64,000 bases of DNA from the NCBI GenBank assembly GCA_029747585.1, contig JAPEVF010000038.1, forward strand, positions 95,709-159,708, in the 5' to 3' direction. The DNA is from Pleurotus djamor. Its lineage: Eukaryota; Basidiomycota; Agaricomycetes; Agaricales; Pleurotaceae. The position numbers and the translations under genes were made by a program. Below the pieces are notes generated by a model. It worked only from the letters and a program-made list of their open reading frames with translations, was not told where the DNA came from and ran no database searches. Below, piece by piece: positions 32,572-44,284 of this stretch; position 1 is the first letter of the stretch, and each line of letters starts with the position of its first letter.

Positions 32572-34430
32572 CTACTCCAATCGTCTCCGCTTTTCCCTAT
32601 AGTCCGAATGTATACCCCGATCTCGTTCACGTCTGGGCGGTGACCGTGACCTTGACCGCGAGTACGATCGTCTCCGCGAATACCCCCCACGAGGTTCATC
32701 ATATCGAGCTCGTTGTTTCTCGTATCTGTCGTCGTCGTAGCGCCCACGTCCGCCACCTCTTCCCTCTCGGTCTCGATCTCGTCGGTCGAACTGGGCATTG
32801 GGGGGACCATCACGACCACGGTCACGGTCACGATCGCGGTCGCGAGGCCGGTCATCTCGATCACGCCATGAATCTTTATCTTTGAAGGTGGCATTGGCGC
32901 CAGTCCCACCTGGTCCACGACCAGGCATAGGACCTTGGTTTTGAGGACAATCTGGAAGACGGGTCAGCACGAAGGTTCTTAACGGAGTCGACACAACACC
33001 AACCTTTCTTCAAATGAGGCCCACCACACAGGAAGCATCCTCCGCCCTCCATCGACGTCCCACCAGTTTTGACAGGCCCAGATCCACCGAAGCCACCATT
33101 ACCAGCGGTTGTATCTTGGTCCAACAAGTGAGTGTATTTCGTCCGACCGCGCTTGCCGAAGTTCTTGACTTGCATAACTTTGGGGAGCAGCGAGACGTCG
33201 ACCGTCGACTCGGTGGCTTCGGTATAGTCGTGTCGTTTTAGAATTTCAGCATCCTGAGGGATGAGGAGGGTGAGCGGGATGTAAAAGGAAAAGGAGAAGG
33301 GATATGGACCTGGTGGAAAGCACCTTTGTGCCAATACTTCTGGAGGAATTTCTGCTGACCCTTCGGTTTTTCTGCTCGCGTTTTATCAGCGCGTTCCAGG
33401 TCCTCTTTCAGCCGTTGTTCTTCTGGTAGTGCGCGTCTACGCTCAATTTCTGCCCGCTCCTCTTCTCTACGGACTTCTTCCTCTTTTTCCTTCTTTATGC
33501 GGCCGAGTTCACGTAGTCTCCAGGCTTCGAACTCTGCGGTAGGGTCGAGCCCGTCTGTGTCGTCTACATCGGGCACTTCGTCCTCTTTCTGTTCTAGTGA
33601 GATGTGACGCGTAAGGAACCTGCGCTAACTGCCCAAAAGTTGGGAGAGCACGCACTTTCTGCCAATTCGCGACGAATGCTCTCCGCGACGAGGTCGTGAC
33701 TTTGTTTCTTGCGTTCCTCGACTTCCTGCTCCTTTTTCTTCAGAGCTTCTTCGGTGTCGTTGAGGAGAGCATCACGTTCGGCAATGGTACCACGATTCCG
33801 CCTGTAAGACTGTATGAGAGGAGTGACCTGAACGCCGGGTGATAGTAAACATACTTTGGCACGAAAACAGGTCGGAACTGCACTTTTGGTTGTTCTTCCT
33901 CCTCAGATGAGCTTTCCTCCTCTTCGCTAGACTAGGTTTCAGCCTTAGAACGGTCTTCATAACGAAGGTGGGAAGTAAACATACCTCTTCCTCGCTTTCT
34001 TCTTTCTGTGGTTCCCCCTCGGACTCCTCCTCGGACTCTTCGACAAAGTGAGTACAGTTTATGGGTGAAAGCCAAGGGATAACATACCTTCCATCTGAGT
34101 TCTCCCACTCTCTTCACGACCAGCGACAATGACCTTGCCGTCCCGCGATATGTTGACATCACGGAGGGTAACGTTCATCGCCTTTATTTTCGTATCCCTT
34201 CCTATGGTCGACTTCAGCTGCATATCCTCCTCTTCCTCCTCATCGGTACCGCCAACATCTTGGTCTCCCGCAATGTCGACATCCCCTGGTTCAAGAGCAT
34301 CGTTGTTGTCCTCGTCCGCGTCGGAGTCCGAGTCGAGTTCAGCGGCACCTTTGGGTGCTTTTCCTTTCCAGTAGCGACCGACAGGTTTGGCTGGTCGGGG
34401 AGCCTGCTTCCGTACAGTAGTGGAGGACAT
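32572..34430 (-). CDS. MFAP1: MFAP1 family spliceosomal protein with C-terminal zinc knuckle and RS tail
   Basis: Seven exons in phase, 34430-34088, 34037-33985, 33931-33855, 33801-33656, 33593-33310, 33253-33004 and 32951-32572, give 510 residues. The N-terminus has [10 protein letters not shown] and acidic tracts. The core holds RPVFVPK, charged helices ([18 protein letters not shown]), the strongly conserved [34 protein letters not shown] and LLDQDTT. This is MFAP1 (Spp381 group), a spliceosomal B-complex component linked to the tri-snRNP. Animal MFAP1 ends soon after this block. Here the protein continues into a Cys-His motif [13 protein letters not shown] (CX2CX3HX4C), rejoined by a splice, and an Arg-Asp/Arg-Ser tail, both suited to RNA contact. 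Whether other basidiomycetes share this tail was not checked. Confidence 0.92.
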
Positions 34431-36044
34431 TTGTCTGAGCGCAGGTGGAAGGCCAAGCGCCCGAGTCAGCACAGATAAATACGTACAAATAATCCCTTCG
34501 AATTCACGTTGACCACCATGTCGATAAGGGATTTTGCATAAATTTCTTTGCGCAATCTTCGCGGCTCTCTTAATCCCTTATTCAACCTTCATTACACTCA
34601 ACTCAGCAGGAAATTATGCGATCCTTCGAAGAACTTATGCTCATCAAAATCCTCGATAACTTAGGTTTTTCCAACTGCATATCGTATCCAACCCCTTGTA
34701 TATGACTTGGGTAGACTCACCTAAGTCACTATACGACATGTCCACTATCTGTGGGCGTTTAGCTTGCAGCTCTCTAGTCGCTCAAACTAGTCGCTCAGAT
34801 ACGAATGCCTGTCACCGCTCGTTTGGCCCGCTCGTTCTCAGTCTTGCTGCCCGCATAGCTCGGGGTGGTCTCATAGTTGATATACCTCCTCTTGGACCAT
34901 TTCACAATTGACAACAGCTTTTCTCAAGTCTCTGGTTGTTTCTCCGTGGCTAAGAAGCGGCTTGCTACTACCTGTACAACATACTGCGTCACTTGATGGC
35001 ATCATCCAAAGATCCTATGTGGCAGACTCGTCCTGCTTACCCCGGAAGGGTAGAATGCAAGGACGAAACCAAGTGACCAAGTGTCAGAAGAATACAGCAG
35101 TATGAACCATGCGTCACGCAGCTGCAGCCGCAGAGAAGCTGTTGCAAGTGTTTCATATCAGCCTCTCTTGAGCGTCTCTCAACAGCCTGAGAGCCCCCAT
35201 CGGCATTCGAACAGCCCGAAAGTCGTGCGACTGCCATGATATCAATGATTCAAGACCAGAACTGATGCTATATCTGGGGGGGCAACAGAAGCCGTACTGT
35301 CTAATCTAGACGGAGGGTCTGTCATTTGCTGGTTTCCTCTAGTGGAACCGGCATCAGATCGCCTGTACTGAGCTGAATCTTGTCCTGTCGAACTTGCGGG
35401 TAAGGAAATAGCAAATACTTTTGAAAATACATTCTGACTGTCTCAAAGTAGTCATCCGCTGGCTATCCGACAGCTTGAACCCGCAGTGAAGCGGGAACCT
35501 ATCCTCGTCTCCCATACATGTTAAACCGAATATAAAGGTGATCCAATGCCCTTGGAATCGGAACCCCCCTNCCCCCAATNACCCCCTCGCTGCACAATCT
35601 GGAAGTGTTCACCCCCTGTGTCTCGTCTAACCCTCTGAGCCAGAGTCTCGCCCTCACTTTCAAACGAACGCCTTCGGGCCTGATTGACTCGCAATTGCCG
35701 TTGTTCTAGGCGCTCCCCAAGTATGACATATGTCTCTCGCAGCCGACCTCTTCCTCCTCATATTTCGCTCCCCCAGCGTATATCTCCAAGGCAGACGTGT
35801 CTCTGGAGAGCGTCTACCACCTCGGAAAACTAACGGCGCGATGCCAGCATCAATCATAGTACGCCAACTATTCACGCAGTTCAACACACTGCTCAGCCGC
35901 AGCGATGAACCACACTGCAATTCTGGCCTTTTGGCTTAGTGCTCCTGATCGATGACGATTGAAACAGCTTTCCGTCACGTACTTAAACTCATAACGACTC
36001 ATAGCCTTTTATTCATCAACTACCATCTTGCTTGGTTGACTACC
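34431..36044. other. Long intergenic region, no confident gene
   Basis: Contains the MFAP1 promoter and a short open frame from 34617 (MRSFEELMLIKILDNLGF) that resembles the start of an F-box protein but stops quickly. N positions lie near 35570-35580. No RNA gene was seen. The end probably holds the promoter of the first small-family gene. Confidence 0.3.
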
Positions 36045-36622
36045 ATGAACATCGCAAGTCTACTTTCTCCAGACCAGTCCGTTGAGATGGGCGATGCCCT
36101 CATCCCCACGCCTACTGGTCTCCGAGTCGTTGCAAATGTCAGGACGGGCGTAGTTTACTCCTTTGATAGGACCGCCCTCTTTCTCCTCGGGCGTTGCTTC
36201 ATCCCCGAAGAAGGTGGTGTTCGTGTCAACACATTCAGCGTTGCCTTTATGTCGCAAGACGGATCTGAGAGCCAGTGCGTTGTCCATCCTTTTTCCATCA
36301 ATTATCAATACCAATGAATCTCATTGGTGATTCCTTCAGGCAACGCATAGTCATACGAAGCGAACTCTCAGCTGCATCCGTTGTCGCGTTGCAAAATTAT
36401 GCTCGCGAAAACGCTGTCATGCTCTCTAGCGCCTTGGGTTCACCCCCGGTTTTCTACATCGTTGGATCGTTCGAGCGACACGACAACACGTATGTCCGTC
36501 TCAGCGGGGTCACTGTACGTAGACAGGCTCAAGCGGGTGTTGCTGCTGCTGCTGCTGCCCCTCCGGCCTGTCAGTCACCCCAACCTCCCTCGATCTCCCC
36601 TCATCGCTGACAATTCACAGAA
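36045..36622 (+). CDS. Small paralogous family, member 1
   Basis: Unrecognised protein of 153 residues from exons 36045-36274 and 36340-36569, with the stop codon completed at 36621-36622. Three homologues lie in this window (40323, 43206 and 55818). Shared text includes LRVVANVRTGVVYS, FLLGRCFIPEEGGVRVNTFS, DGSES, then after intron 1 LSAASVVALQNYARENA and FYIVGSFERHDNTYVRLSGV. There is no signal peptide, membrane segment or Cys pattern. The two halves may be two alpha/beta subdomains, which is a guess. The last coding base is a T directly followed by GTCAGT. Removing that intron joins T to AA and makes the stop. The start is chosen by alignment with the other members; an in-frame ATG lies at 35952. 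Confidence 0.75.
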
Positions 36623-36919
36623 ACACATCTCGCATCATTCATCAACACTGCATGCTCACGATCCTTCCATGAAATAACTACTGATCTTCGAGACGAATAT
36701 GTTGTCTTTCTTCGTTCCGCTTCGATTTCCATGGACATTACCTTATACCACATGCATTGATACCCATGGCTATGATGTAATTCTGAAGAACCTGAAATTA
36801 TGAAACTTTCTGTCGAGGAATGGCTAGACGGTCCGCGGCTCCTGAATAATATCGAATCCTCGAGGATTAGGCGACTGTTGGCGCCTTCCGCTTTGGAGGT
36901 CTCACAAAGATGACTCAGA
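36623..36919. other. 3' flank of small-family member 1
   Basis: Includes a GAGGATTAGGCG phrase near 36863 that also occurs downstream of member 3. No gene was recognised. Confidence 0.35.
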
Positions 36920-37150
36920 TACTCACTTGCCAGCCGTCTTCAACTGCACAACTCTCTCCGCATCTTCATCGTCGCCGTTAAAATCTGTGTCTCCCACAAC
37001 GTCGATCGCCTCATAAGAGTCAAGTTGGAGTCAAGAGCATATTTGCTCGATCCTTGTTATCGTTTTCGACGTCAGAGTGGATGTCGAGCTCAGCGGAGCC
37101 TTCATGCAATTACCCCTTCCGATAACGACGGACCGTTTTGGTTAGGAGAA
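36920..37150 (-). pseudogene. MFAP1 exon 1 fragment (a)
   Basis: Resembles MFAP1 positions about 34200-34420 in the same orientation. Matching blocks include GTCTCCCACAACGTCGA, GAGCTCAGCGGAGCC and the complement of the GRYWKGKAP codons. The reading frame is broken throughout. A further weak MFAP1-like patch lies at about 37390-37450. Confidence 0.65.
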
Positions 37151-37869
37151 GGGTTTATCTACCAACAGGGCGTCTGAGTTTGAAATGTGTTGACTTCCCA
37201 CTAGGTTCAAAGACCTGGTTCTGACCAGGTTCTGGTGTCGACTTATCTTCCGCTTCAAGGTGCCCTGAGTGTGAGTTCGTCATTTTCGTTTTTCTCTCAA
37301 AACTCTCGCCGGAGCTGCTTATGGCCCGACCGTGGCAAGTTTACCCATACCGTAGTTCAATCAGTGTCCCAACAGCGTCCACCTCAGGGGCCGCACATTT
37401 CGCGTGACATCGGCCAGAGCCTTCGCATCGATGTTCATGGTACTTGTCGACGACCGTTGAACGACTACAGCAAAATCTATAGAGGGGAAATGGATGAAAA
37501 GGGCGAAAGAAACCTTGGAGAACGCATCGTACGTACCCTTCTGCTTTGAACAACCACAGGAAACCCGCTGAAGACTTACTTTTCCCAAAGTGGAGCCCAT
37601 AGATTGCTCGAACTTAACCCTTGACATATTTGGGACGTTGGTCAATGGTGCTTGACTCAGGGTAGTAGGATTCACGGGGTAGTTTCACGTCGAGTTTAAT
37701 GAAGCCTTTGTATTCTTTGAGCAGAGTCTTCAGGACCCTTGCGATGGATATATGCGCCACCGAGGTCAGTCGACCACTAGGGGTTCGGGTCTGTGACGGC
37801 TAGTAGAAAGCCTGAGACAAAGGAAAAATCTATGAAAACTCGGCAAGCCAATCCTGTTAGTGTGATCAG

Positions 37870-38060
37870 CGTCGGGCACTTCGGTCCAAGCCAATCCGAA
37901 ACCGCTGCAGTGTCAGAGTCCAAGTCGCGGTGTGTTTCCTTTTGAAAATGTACCCACGGGTTTGGTCGGACGAGGGGACTTGAGCTGGTGGAGGGCTGGG
38001 ATGCGAATGGTAGTTGTTGAGCCTAAGCGCCCGAGTCTGAGTCCCAAGGAACTTCCTTCC
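37870..38060 (-). pseudogene. MFAP1 exon 1 fragment (c)
   Basis: A second copy of the MFAP1 start region. GAGTCCAAGTCG, a TTTCCTTTTGA block, GGTTTGGTCGGACGAGG and TAAGCGCCCGAGTC parallel 34320-34460 in order. It is too diverged to encode the N-terminus. Confidence 0.6.
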
Positions 38061-39257
38061 AGGTTTGTTGCGGGTTGCTCTGTGACGTCAACAACTTGTG
38101 ACGTCCACCTCGCACCCATAGTTCATCACAGGTATCTGCACTCTGCTCATTTTTTCCCATTCTTTCCAGCGGTTCCTCGATAGAAGACTCACCAAAGAGG
38201 AATGGTTTATTCAGGAACTACTCGCCGCTTCACTGGTGATCAAGTGTCCCGAGCACCAGCGGATGTACCTCGGCCTCGATCCCCGCAGGCACATAAGAGT
38301 AGCCTGCTCTCGCCGATCGAGACTACTGTGATTGTTCACCGATTTTCGTTCAATGTTGAGCACTCAGCATGAGACGTGTTAATTTCATTGTCATTCCACT
38401 ACGATAGTTGGGGGATTAAATTGGCGACAATTTTACACAAATATTTCAGACGATTGAGATGAGGCATGGCAAAATTGGCAGACTTGGCTGCAGTAGTATG
38501 ATATGAAAAGATCGAACGTAAGCAGGTACACACGGGCGTTCTCACCGAGGCGAGGATTCTTTGTGCAAAATACATCTTTATGAAGGTGTCGCGCGTGACA
38601 GCGTAATGGGACCAGCGGCCGGCGTACGTGCAAAAGTGTGAAAAGTGCTCCAATGGCGGGGATTGGGAAAGGTATTGGAGGAAAAGAAAGAGTCAGTACG
38701 AGTGGTTTAAAAAAGAAACTCACAAGCAAAGAGCCATTAAATTTAACCAATGCTGTAGAGAGCATGTGGGTCGTATCATGGCATCACCTTCTATCAATGT
38801 ATCGATGATATCGCCTTGTTATCGCAGCTGTGTGAACAGCTCTCAAGTATGCTCAAGCAACGTGTCTGAGAGAGTTGGACCTAGAATTAGAATCATCGTA
38901 GAGAATTGCCCATATCAAGCGGATGCCTGCAGCGCCCGCTGTCGAAGTGAAACAAGGTGTGCGAGTCAATGATCAATCGATGGCCGATAATCAACGAGGA
39001 CGAAAAATTAGGCGAGCCTTGTCGTTGCCCATCAGTAAGGACGAAAAGTTCGGCGAGCGTGAGCGTAATCACCTAGCTAGACCGGGGCGTCCGGTTACGG
39101 CCTGCTTAGGGATGTTTCATTGATTCAGGGGATGCGTGTAGGATTCATCGTGCTTGAGCATGGGCGTTGAACGTTGAGCGCTTGAGTGGCAGTATGCAAG
39201 GATAGAACAAGGATCGCCCAGCATGCGATGACACTACGTTCAAAGATACAGAGGTTT
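38061..39257. other. Intergenic, no gene recognised
   Basis: Only short open frames. A 20-base phrase GGACGAAAA-TT-GGCGAGC occurs twice, at about 38998 and 39038. Confidence 0.3.
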
Positions 39258-39864
39258 ATCTTCGTTGCAGCAAGGATGGGAAGGGAACGATGAAAGCAGA
39301 TGGTGCAGGACTCGTCGAGTGGCGTGGTGCGGAGCAGCCAATTGGTAGGCTTGGGTAGATAGAGGTTTTCTGGGAGGAAAGGATGCTCAGCCGCCAACTG
39401 GTGGGCATTTATACGATCGAAGGGAATGAGGATCTGAGATCTGAGAAGATGCGATTGGTGTGATGATAAGTGAAATTCCCAAATAAGGCGAGAATCAAAA
39501 CCATATTCAAGTCCAATCCTCGGATCGAACCGTATTTGGAATTGGTGACTCTCCATATTCGTGTCCAATGACTCCAATCCTCGAACATGGACTCGATTCT
39601 CGCCTTATTTGGGAATTTCATATCATTTTGTCCACACCAATCGCATTTACTTTTCGCCCATAGTCCGCATCTTCTCAGATCCCAGATCCTCATTCCCTTC
39701 GATCGTATAAATGCCCACCAGTTGGCGGCTGAGCATCCTTTCCTCCCAGAAAACCTACGCTATCCACCCAAGCCTACCAAGTGGCTGCTCCGCGTCGCGC
39801 CACTCAACGAGTCCTGCACCATTTGCTCTCATCGTTCCTTTCCCATCCTTGCTGCAACGAAGAT
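39258..39864. repeat. Fold-back element (large imperfect inverted repeat)
   Basis: The left arm, 39258-39496, is mirrored by the right arm, 39595-39864, around a 98-bp spacer. Outer ends ATCTTCGTTGCAGCAAGG and CCTTGCTGCAACGAAGAT are exact complements. Inner ends GGCGAGAATC and GATTCTCGCC also match. Arms differ by a few substitutions and insertions. The RNA would form a hairpin of about 230 bp. No coding capacity was seen. Confidence 0.85.
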
Positions 39865-40322
39865 GAGCCTTCCCTGTCCAGACCATGTCGATGCGCACGA
39901 AAAACAACACTTTTAATTCGACACACCGGAGGTGCTGTTGGTTGTCTTATGCCTCGGTAGTATCGACCTTGGGCTCAGTTCGACTCACAGACTACAGAAT
40001 CCCTAGGGTATCAGGACTCTGTCAACCAACGTAGGGGTCAGCAACCTGCATTCTCCCTAATCTTCCCGAGTCATCAAAGACGTTCAATTTCCTTCATCAG
40101 TCCATCGTAGTCCCGCGCAGCAATGATGGCCTTAGGTCTCGGCGCCTTGTGACTGTGTGACCCGGCACCATTCCCTTCTCGAGCATTCATTCTGGGCCAA
40201 ATTTGTGGTTCCAAAGTTTGGTCGAAATTATGCGCAAACAGGTTTTTCTATCTCTACACTTGGACGGCTCTTTAAAACACGGACAGCTTGAGCTTTGTAT
40301 TCGTGAACATTGTTCTTTCATC
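39865..40322. other. Upstream region of small-family member 2
   Basis: No gene recognised; probable promoter. Confidence 0.35.
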
Positions 40323-40926
40323 ATGAACGTTGCCTCCCAGCTTGCTCCAGGTCAATCCGTCGAGCTCTGTGATATACTCGTCTCCTTACCTTCTGGCACT
40401 TTACGTGTTGCTGCAAACATCAGAACTGGCATTGTCTACTCCACCAACTTGACTGCTCCGTCCTTCCTTGGACGCCAGTTTACCCTTGCAGAAGGTGGAT
40501 CAAACATCTTCGCTTTCAATATGGCCTCTGTTGCGCCGGACGGGACCGAGACTCGGTGCGTTAGCCCACGCTGACCATCGCTCAATTATACTCACTGGAT
40601 GCCTTCTCGGTAATTTCAGGTCTCGCACAATCACTAATACCCGACTCTCGGCCACTTCCCTCGCGGCGTTGCAAGATTACCTTCGAAACAATGCTCCTAT
40701 TCTCTTCAGTGAACTGGGCTTCCCGCGAGCCTTCTTCGTCGTTGGAGATTTCCAGAGGCAAGACAACACCTTCACCCGTGTCAGTGGTATCATTGTTCGT
40801 GCGCAAGTTCCCGCCAATGATGCTGCCAATGTCAACGCCAACGGGGCGACTACCGTTGCGGCTTGTGAGTTACTTGTGCTGTCTCTCTGTCCCAATGCAG
40901 AATCTAACCAAGCGTCATCTCAAGAA
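40323..40926 (+). CDS. Small paralogous family, member 2
   Basis: Unrecognised protein of 159 residues: exons 40323-40555 and 40620-40864, plus the last two stop bases after an intron. Conserved blocks are LRVAANIRTGIVYS, FLGRQFTLAEGGSNIFAFN, LSATSLAALQDYLRNNA, FFVVGDFQRQDNTFTRVSG and the tail RAQVPAND. Intron 1 interrupts the codon after GTET, as in the other members. After the final T (40864) comes GTGAGT. Acceptors at 40900 and 40924 both leave AA next, so either choice completes TAA. No signal peptide or membrane segment is seen in the spliced product. Confidence 0.78.
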
Positions 40927-43205
40927 TACGTGACCGGTGTCTGCCCCCATTCTTTCGTCTCTTTTCTCTTGATTAGAGCTCGATATTCGTTTCCGTGTGC
41001 AAAGTACCTTGTTGTTTCCGTTGCTTGTATACCTGCTCTGATCTTTCTTGCTTTGTGTACTGTGGCTCCCGAAGTTCATACACAGGTTTTTCGTGCCTGA
41101 TATATCCGTCCGTCCCCTTTGTGTACTACTCTATTTCCTCTGGACCAGGGGTCGTTTCTCTCAGGTTATCGTTCTCGCTCTGCTTGTACCATCTGTTGGG
41201 CCATAAATCAAGTCAATTGCTTTGTACTTATACTCCAGTTTACTATTACGTCTGATGTTGTTGCTTTCGTGGTGTCGGTCCCATGATGCTAAGTTGTTGA
41301 GGAAGATCAGATACCCGGGCGCTCAACTCATCCACGAGGTCATTGTGAGGCTATCATTCGCCGATGGTCAAGCAGTCGGAGTTCCCATGTATCGTTCTAG
41401 CCTGGAAATGCCGAACGACACGTCTTCAATCCATCCTCTAAGTTCGCTATTGCCCTTATACGCGGCGACAGTCTACGTTGCGGTTAGGACCATATGGTTG
41501 GTGATGCATGAATGCATGATGGCTTATTCAATACGTATTTCTCAATACCTCTAATCCTTTGACCTTGCATCATCACCAGGTGTGGAGCCGAATGTAAGCC
41601 TCTTGAGCAACGTCTTGAGGATTCTATGCCATGCAATTCCTAACAATCATAGGGGCGACCCCTGTAACTGAAGTCAGGCGCTTATTATTTGTGGATTGTG
41701 TACGTTTTCTGTCACATGTCACATGCTAATCACGAGTGAACTCGTATGCCGTGCCGTGGGAACGGCCCACAGACAAATCTCATGATGGCGTGGAGTGAAA
41801 GATTCTCACGCTACCCAAATGTGGAAGAGTCTCACGGATGTGGGTCCCATGAATTACTGGCATGAATTCGGGAAGTAAATGGTCGCTCGACCATGCGTAG
41901 AGTTGGTCGTGGACCGGTGGTCGTTTATGTATCAGCAACGGGAAGAGGTCCCCAGTGTTGTCGTTTTGCTTGTACGGTGGGCCGACATATATATAAGGAA
42001 GCCTATCATTTATATGTGAGTCATGACGCGTGACGAGCTACGCTATGCATGCGGACAGTGGTGCCAGATTCAAGCCAGATTGTATGAGCGGCTTTTGCCG
42101 CCACAATGAGTGGCCGGTCCTCTCCTTCGCCCCACGCCCTCTATCCCACGACCTTCCTGCCATCCACACTCACCCGTTCCATGCATCAAAGTGCTTGTGT
42201 TGGCCAAAGTTTCCATGTACCAACGGGTGAGCTGGATTTCGGTCAAATTGGGGTTGGGGTCGCTGGTCGCTGAACGTTGAACGTTGGTAACCAATGGTGC
42301 TCGCACACAGAACCTAGGTGTAAGCACCATCTCCTCAAGGCTTCAACACTATACGCTAGCGTTTGGCATCCGGTTGCTAAGACTCCCAGACGTCGTCGTT
42401 GTATAGAGCCCTTGCCACTTTGCCCTGAACACATCATCCTCGGCCTCTAGCCTCATCTGACTCCTTTCTCGTCCGACTCCCCCTCTCCCCTCCCACCCAT
42501 ATCCACGCACCGATCAACCTCAATAATGTTTCGACACTTCTGTCTAGTACCTTGTGTCTCACGCCTCTCGCTGCCGTCTCTGTCATGAGCTGGTGCAAAC
42601 ACGGAAAGACTGAGGGGATTATGACTGAACATCTCATAATCACTCATTGCATCCCTCCGTCTTTCTCAAAATCCAGTTGCATCGCGCGGACAGATTGACG
42701 GCGTTCAACATCCCACCCCCGGGCCACTCTGGTGGTCCCACCGAAATTGGATCCCGGGCGACATCGACTTCTTTCCTGTTCCTTGCTTTTCTTTGCTCTT
42801 GGTCCCGTTGGTGCATGGTTCTGCGACCTCGTGAATGGAATGTCGTACGCGAGCGCTGAAGGCCCAAAATGGGTTGAAGTCTGCAAAATCTCTTGTCCTC
42901 CTCTCTTTTTGCACTTTTTTGGGCGTTTCGTTGCAGAAGCCTAGCCAAAACCGGACAGCTAGCGAGCTTTGGGTCAAAACGCGAAAACCCATCGCGGTTG
43001 GCTCAGCCTTCTTTCTACCCGGGCTTCTGAACTCTGTGGCATTCGCAACCACAGACCGCTGGCTTCTACATCAAACAGAAGGCTTTCCGTGGTTGAGAAA
43101 AAGGAGTAACATCGCTGGGCGGCTGTCTTTCCTAATTTGGAATCCTTTTGGCTCTCGTGGTATTTAACGAGTGCTCACACCTGGTTCTTCATCCTCTTGG
43201 CCATT
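40927..43205. other. Member 2 3' flank and long spacer
   Basis: The T-rich 3' flank to about 41270 resembles that of member 3. Around 41310-41500 there is weak similarity to the NDC1 promoter and start. A TATATATAAG phrase lies at about 41988. From 42430 to 43050 several overlapping frames are open on both strands, but none was recognised and they look compositional. Confidence 0.35.
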
Positions 43206-43798
43206 ATGAACATCCAAGTCGCCAACATTGCCTCCAGACTTGCTCCAGGTCAAGCTGTTGACATCGGTGACATCCTTGTCCCTTTACCTTCTGGCCTCCT
43301 CCGCGTGGCTGCCAACATCCGAACCGGCATCGTCTACTCGACCAACATGAACCCTCCGTTTTTACTTGGACAACAATTCGTCGTTGGGGAAGGTGGAATT
43401 AACGTCTTGGTCTTCAACATGGCCTCTGTCCTTCAGGATGGAACTGAGAGCCGGTATGTCGGCCTGCGCTCGTGATCGCTCATTTATGCCAACTTTTTTT
43501 TTTTATTCTGCAGCCCTCACACCACCACCCATAGCCGACTCTCAAGCATCTCCCTGGCGGCGATGCAAGATTATGTTCAAAGCAATGCGCTCATGCTCTT
43601 TACGGCGTTGGGGTTCCCGCAAGGCTTCTATGTTGTTGGAGAGTTCCAGAGACAGGCGAATGTGTTCCCACGTGTTGGGGGGATCGTTGTGCGGATGCAG
43701 GTCCCCGACAATGAGAATGCCCCCGCCGGGACAGCTTGTAAGTGCTCATTCTGCTCATGTCTCAGATGCAGGAATCTAATCAGACCTCGCCTCCAGAA
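43206..43798 (+). CDS. Small paralogous family, member 3
   Basis: Unrecognised protein of 157 residues: exons 43206-43453 and 43514-43737, with stop bases at 43797-43798. Shared blocks are LRVAANIRTGIVYS, FLLGQQFVVGEGGINVLVFN, LSSISLAAMQDYVQSNA, FYVVGEFQRQANVFPRVGG and VVRMQVPDN. It is closest in plan to member 2, and the two share homologous downstream DNA, so they look like a tandem duplication. The final T is followed by GTAAGT. The acceptor CTCCAG at 43796 leaves AA, completing the stop. Confidence 0.78.
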
Positions 43799-44284
43799 AA
43801 AGTCACTATCTCCCCTCGTTTTGGACGTTTTTGTGACCATTTGTTTGATTTGTCTTGCTGTCTGGACTTTGGAGTACCTTGCTGTCTTTGTTGCTGTGTA
43901 TCGTCTTGTTCTGTGTTCGCTTTCTGCTGCTCGTATATTCGCTCTCATACTACTTGAACCTCTGTTTTGCGTTTAGTCTGTTTTCGATGATCCCTGGTTT
44001 TATGTCCGATTGCTTTGACTCTGCTTTGTTGTCAAGTTCTTTTGTACCTCTGTCGCGTGGTAGAGTAGATCTCGCCAGGTGCTTTTGAATATACTATGGT
44101 TCTACTGCCCCGTCCGACGTTCCTACCTCCTTGGTGTCTGAGGTCGCAACGTCGCAGGCTGTTGAGAAGGATCATTGAGGAGGATTAGGCGCTTAACCTG
44201 ATGCACGAGGCCGCCGTAAGGCCACCCACTTTCCCGAAGGCCAAGCAGTGGGATGTGTCTCACGTGTCTCTCTAGCTTGAATAT
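43799..44284. other. Member 3 3' flank
   Basis: T-rich presumed 3' UTR, then DNA resembling that after member 2 (GTTGAGAAGGATCA ... CAAGCAG). No gene. Confidence 0.4.

Noticed and set aside
37201..37240. Short direct repeat TGGTTCTGACCAGGTTCTGG
   Set aside because: Local and tiny, without further copies seen.
40865..41100. Hydrophobic C-terminal extensions of the small family on reading through the last intron (also 43738-43976 and 55713-55879)
   Set aside because: The stretches are T-rich 3' flank, which gives hydrophobic codons by composition. The tails do not align between members, whereas the donor and AA acceptor context is conserved.
42264..42290. GTTGAACGTTG phrase shared with 39165-39180
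   Set aside because: Only about 11 bases match; too short to call a repeat family.
42434..43167. Several overlapping open frames on both strands with basic, charged products
   Set aside because: Openness on many frames at once, no family resemblance and no splice logic point to compositional bias.
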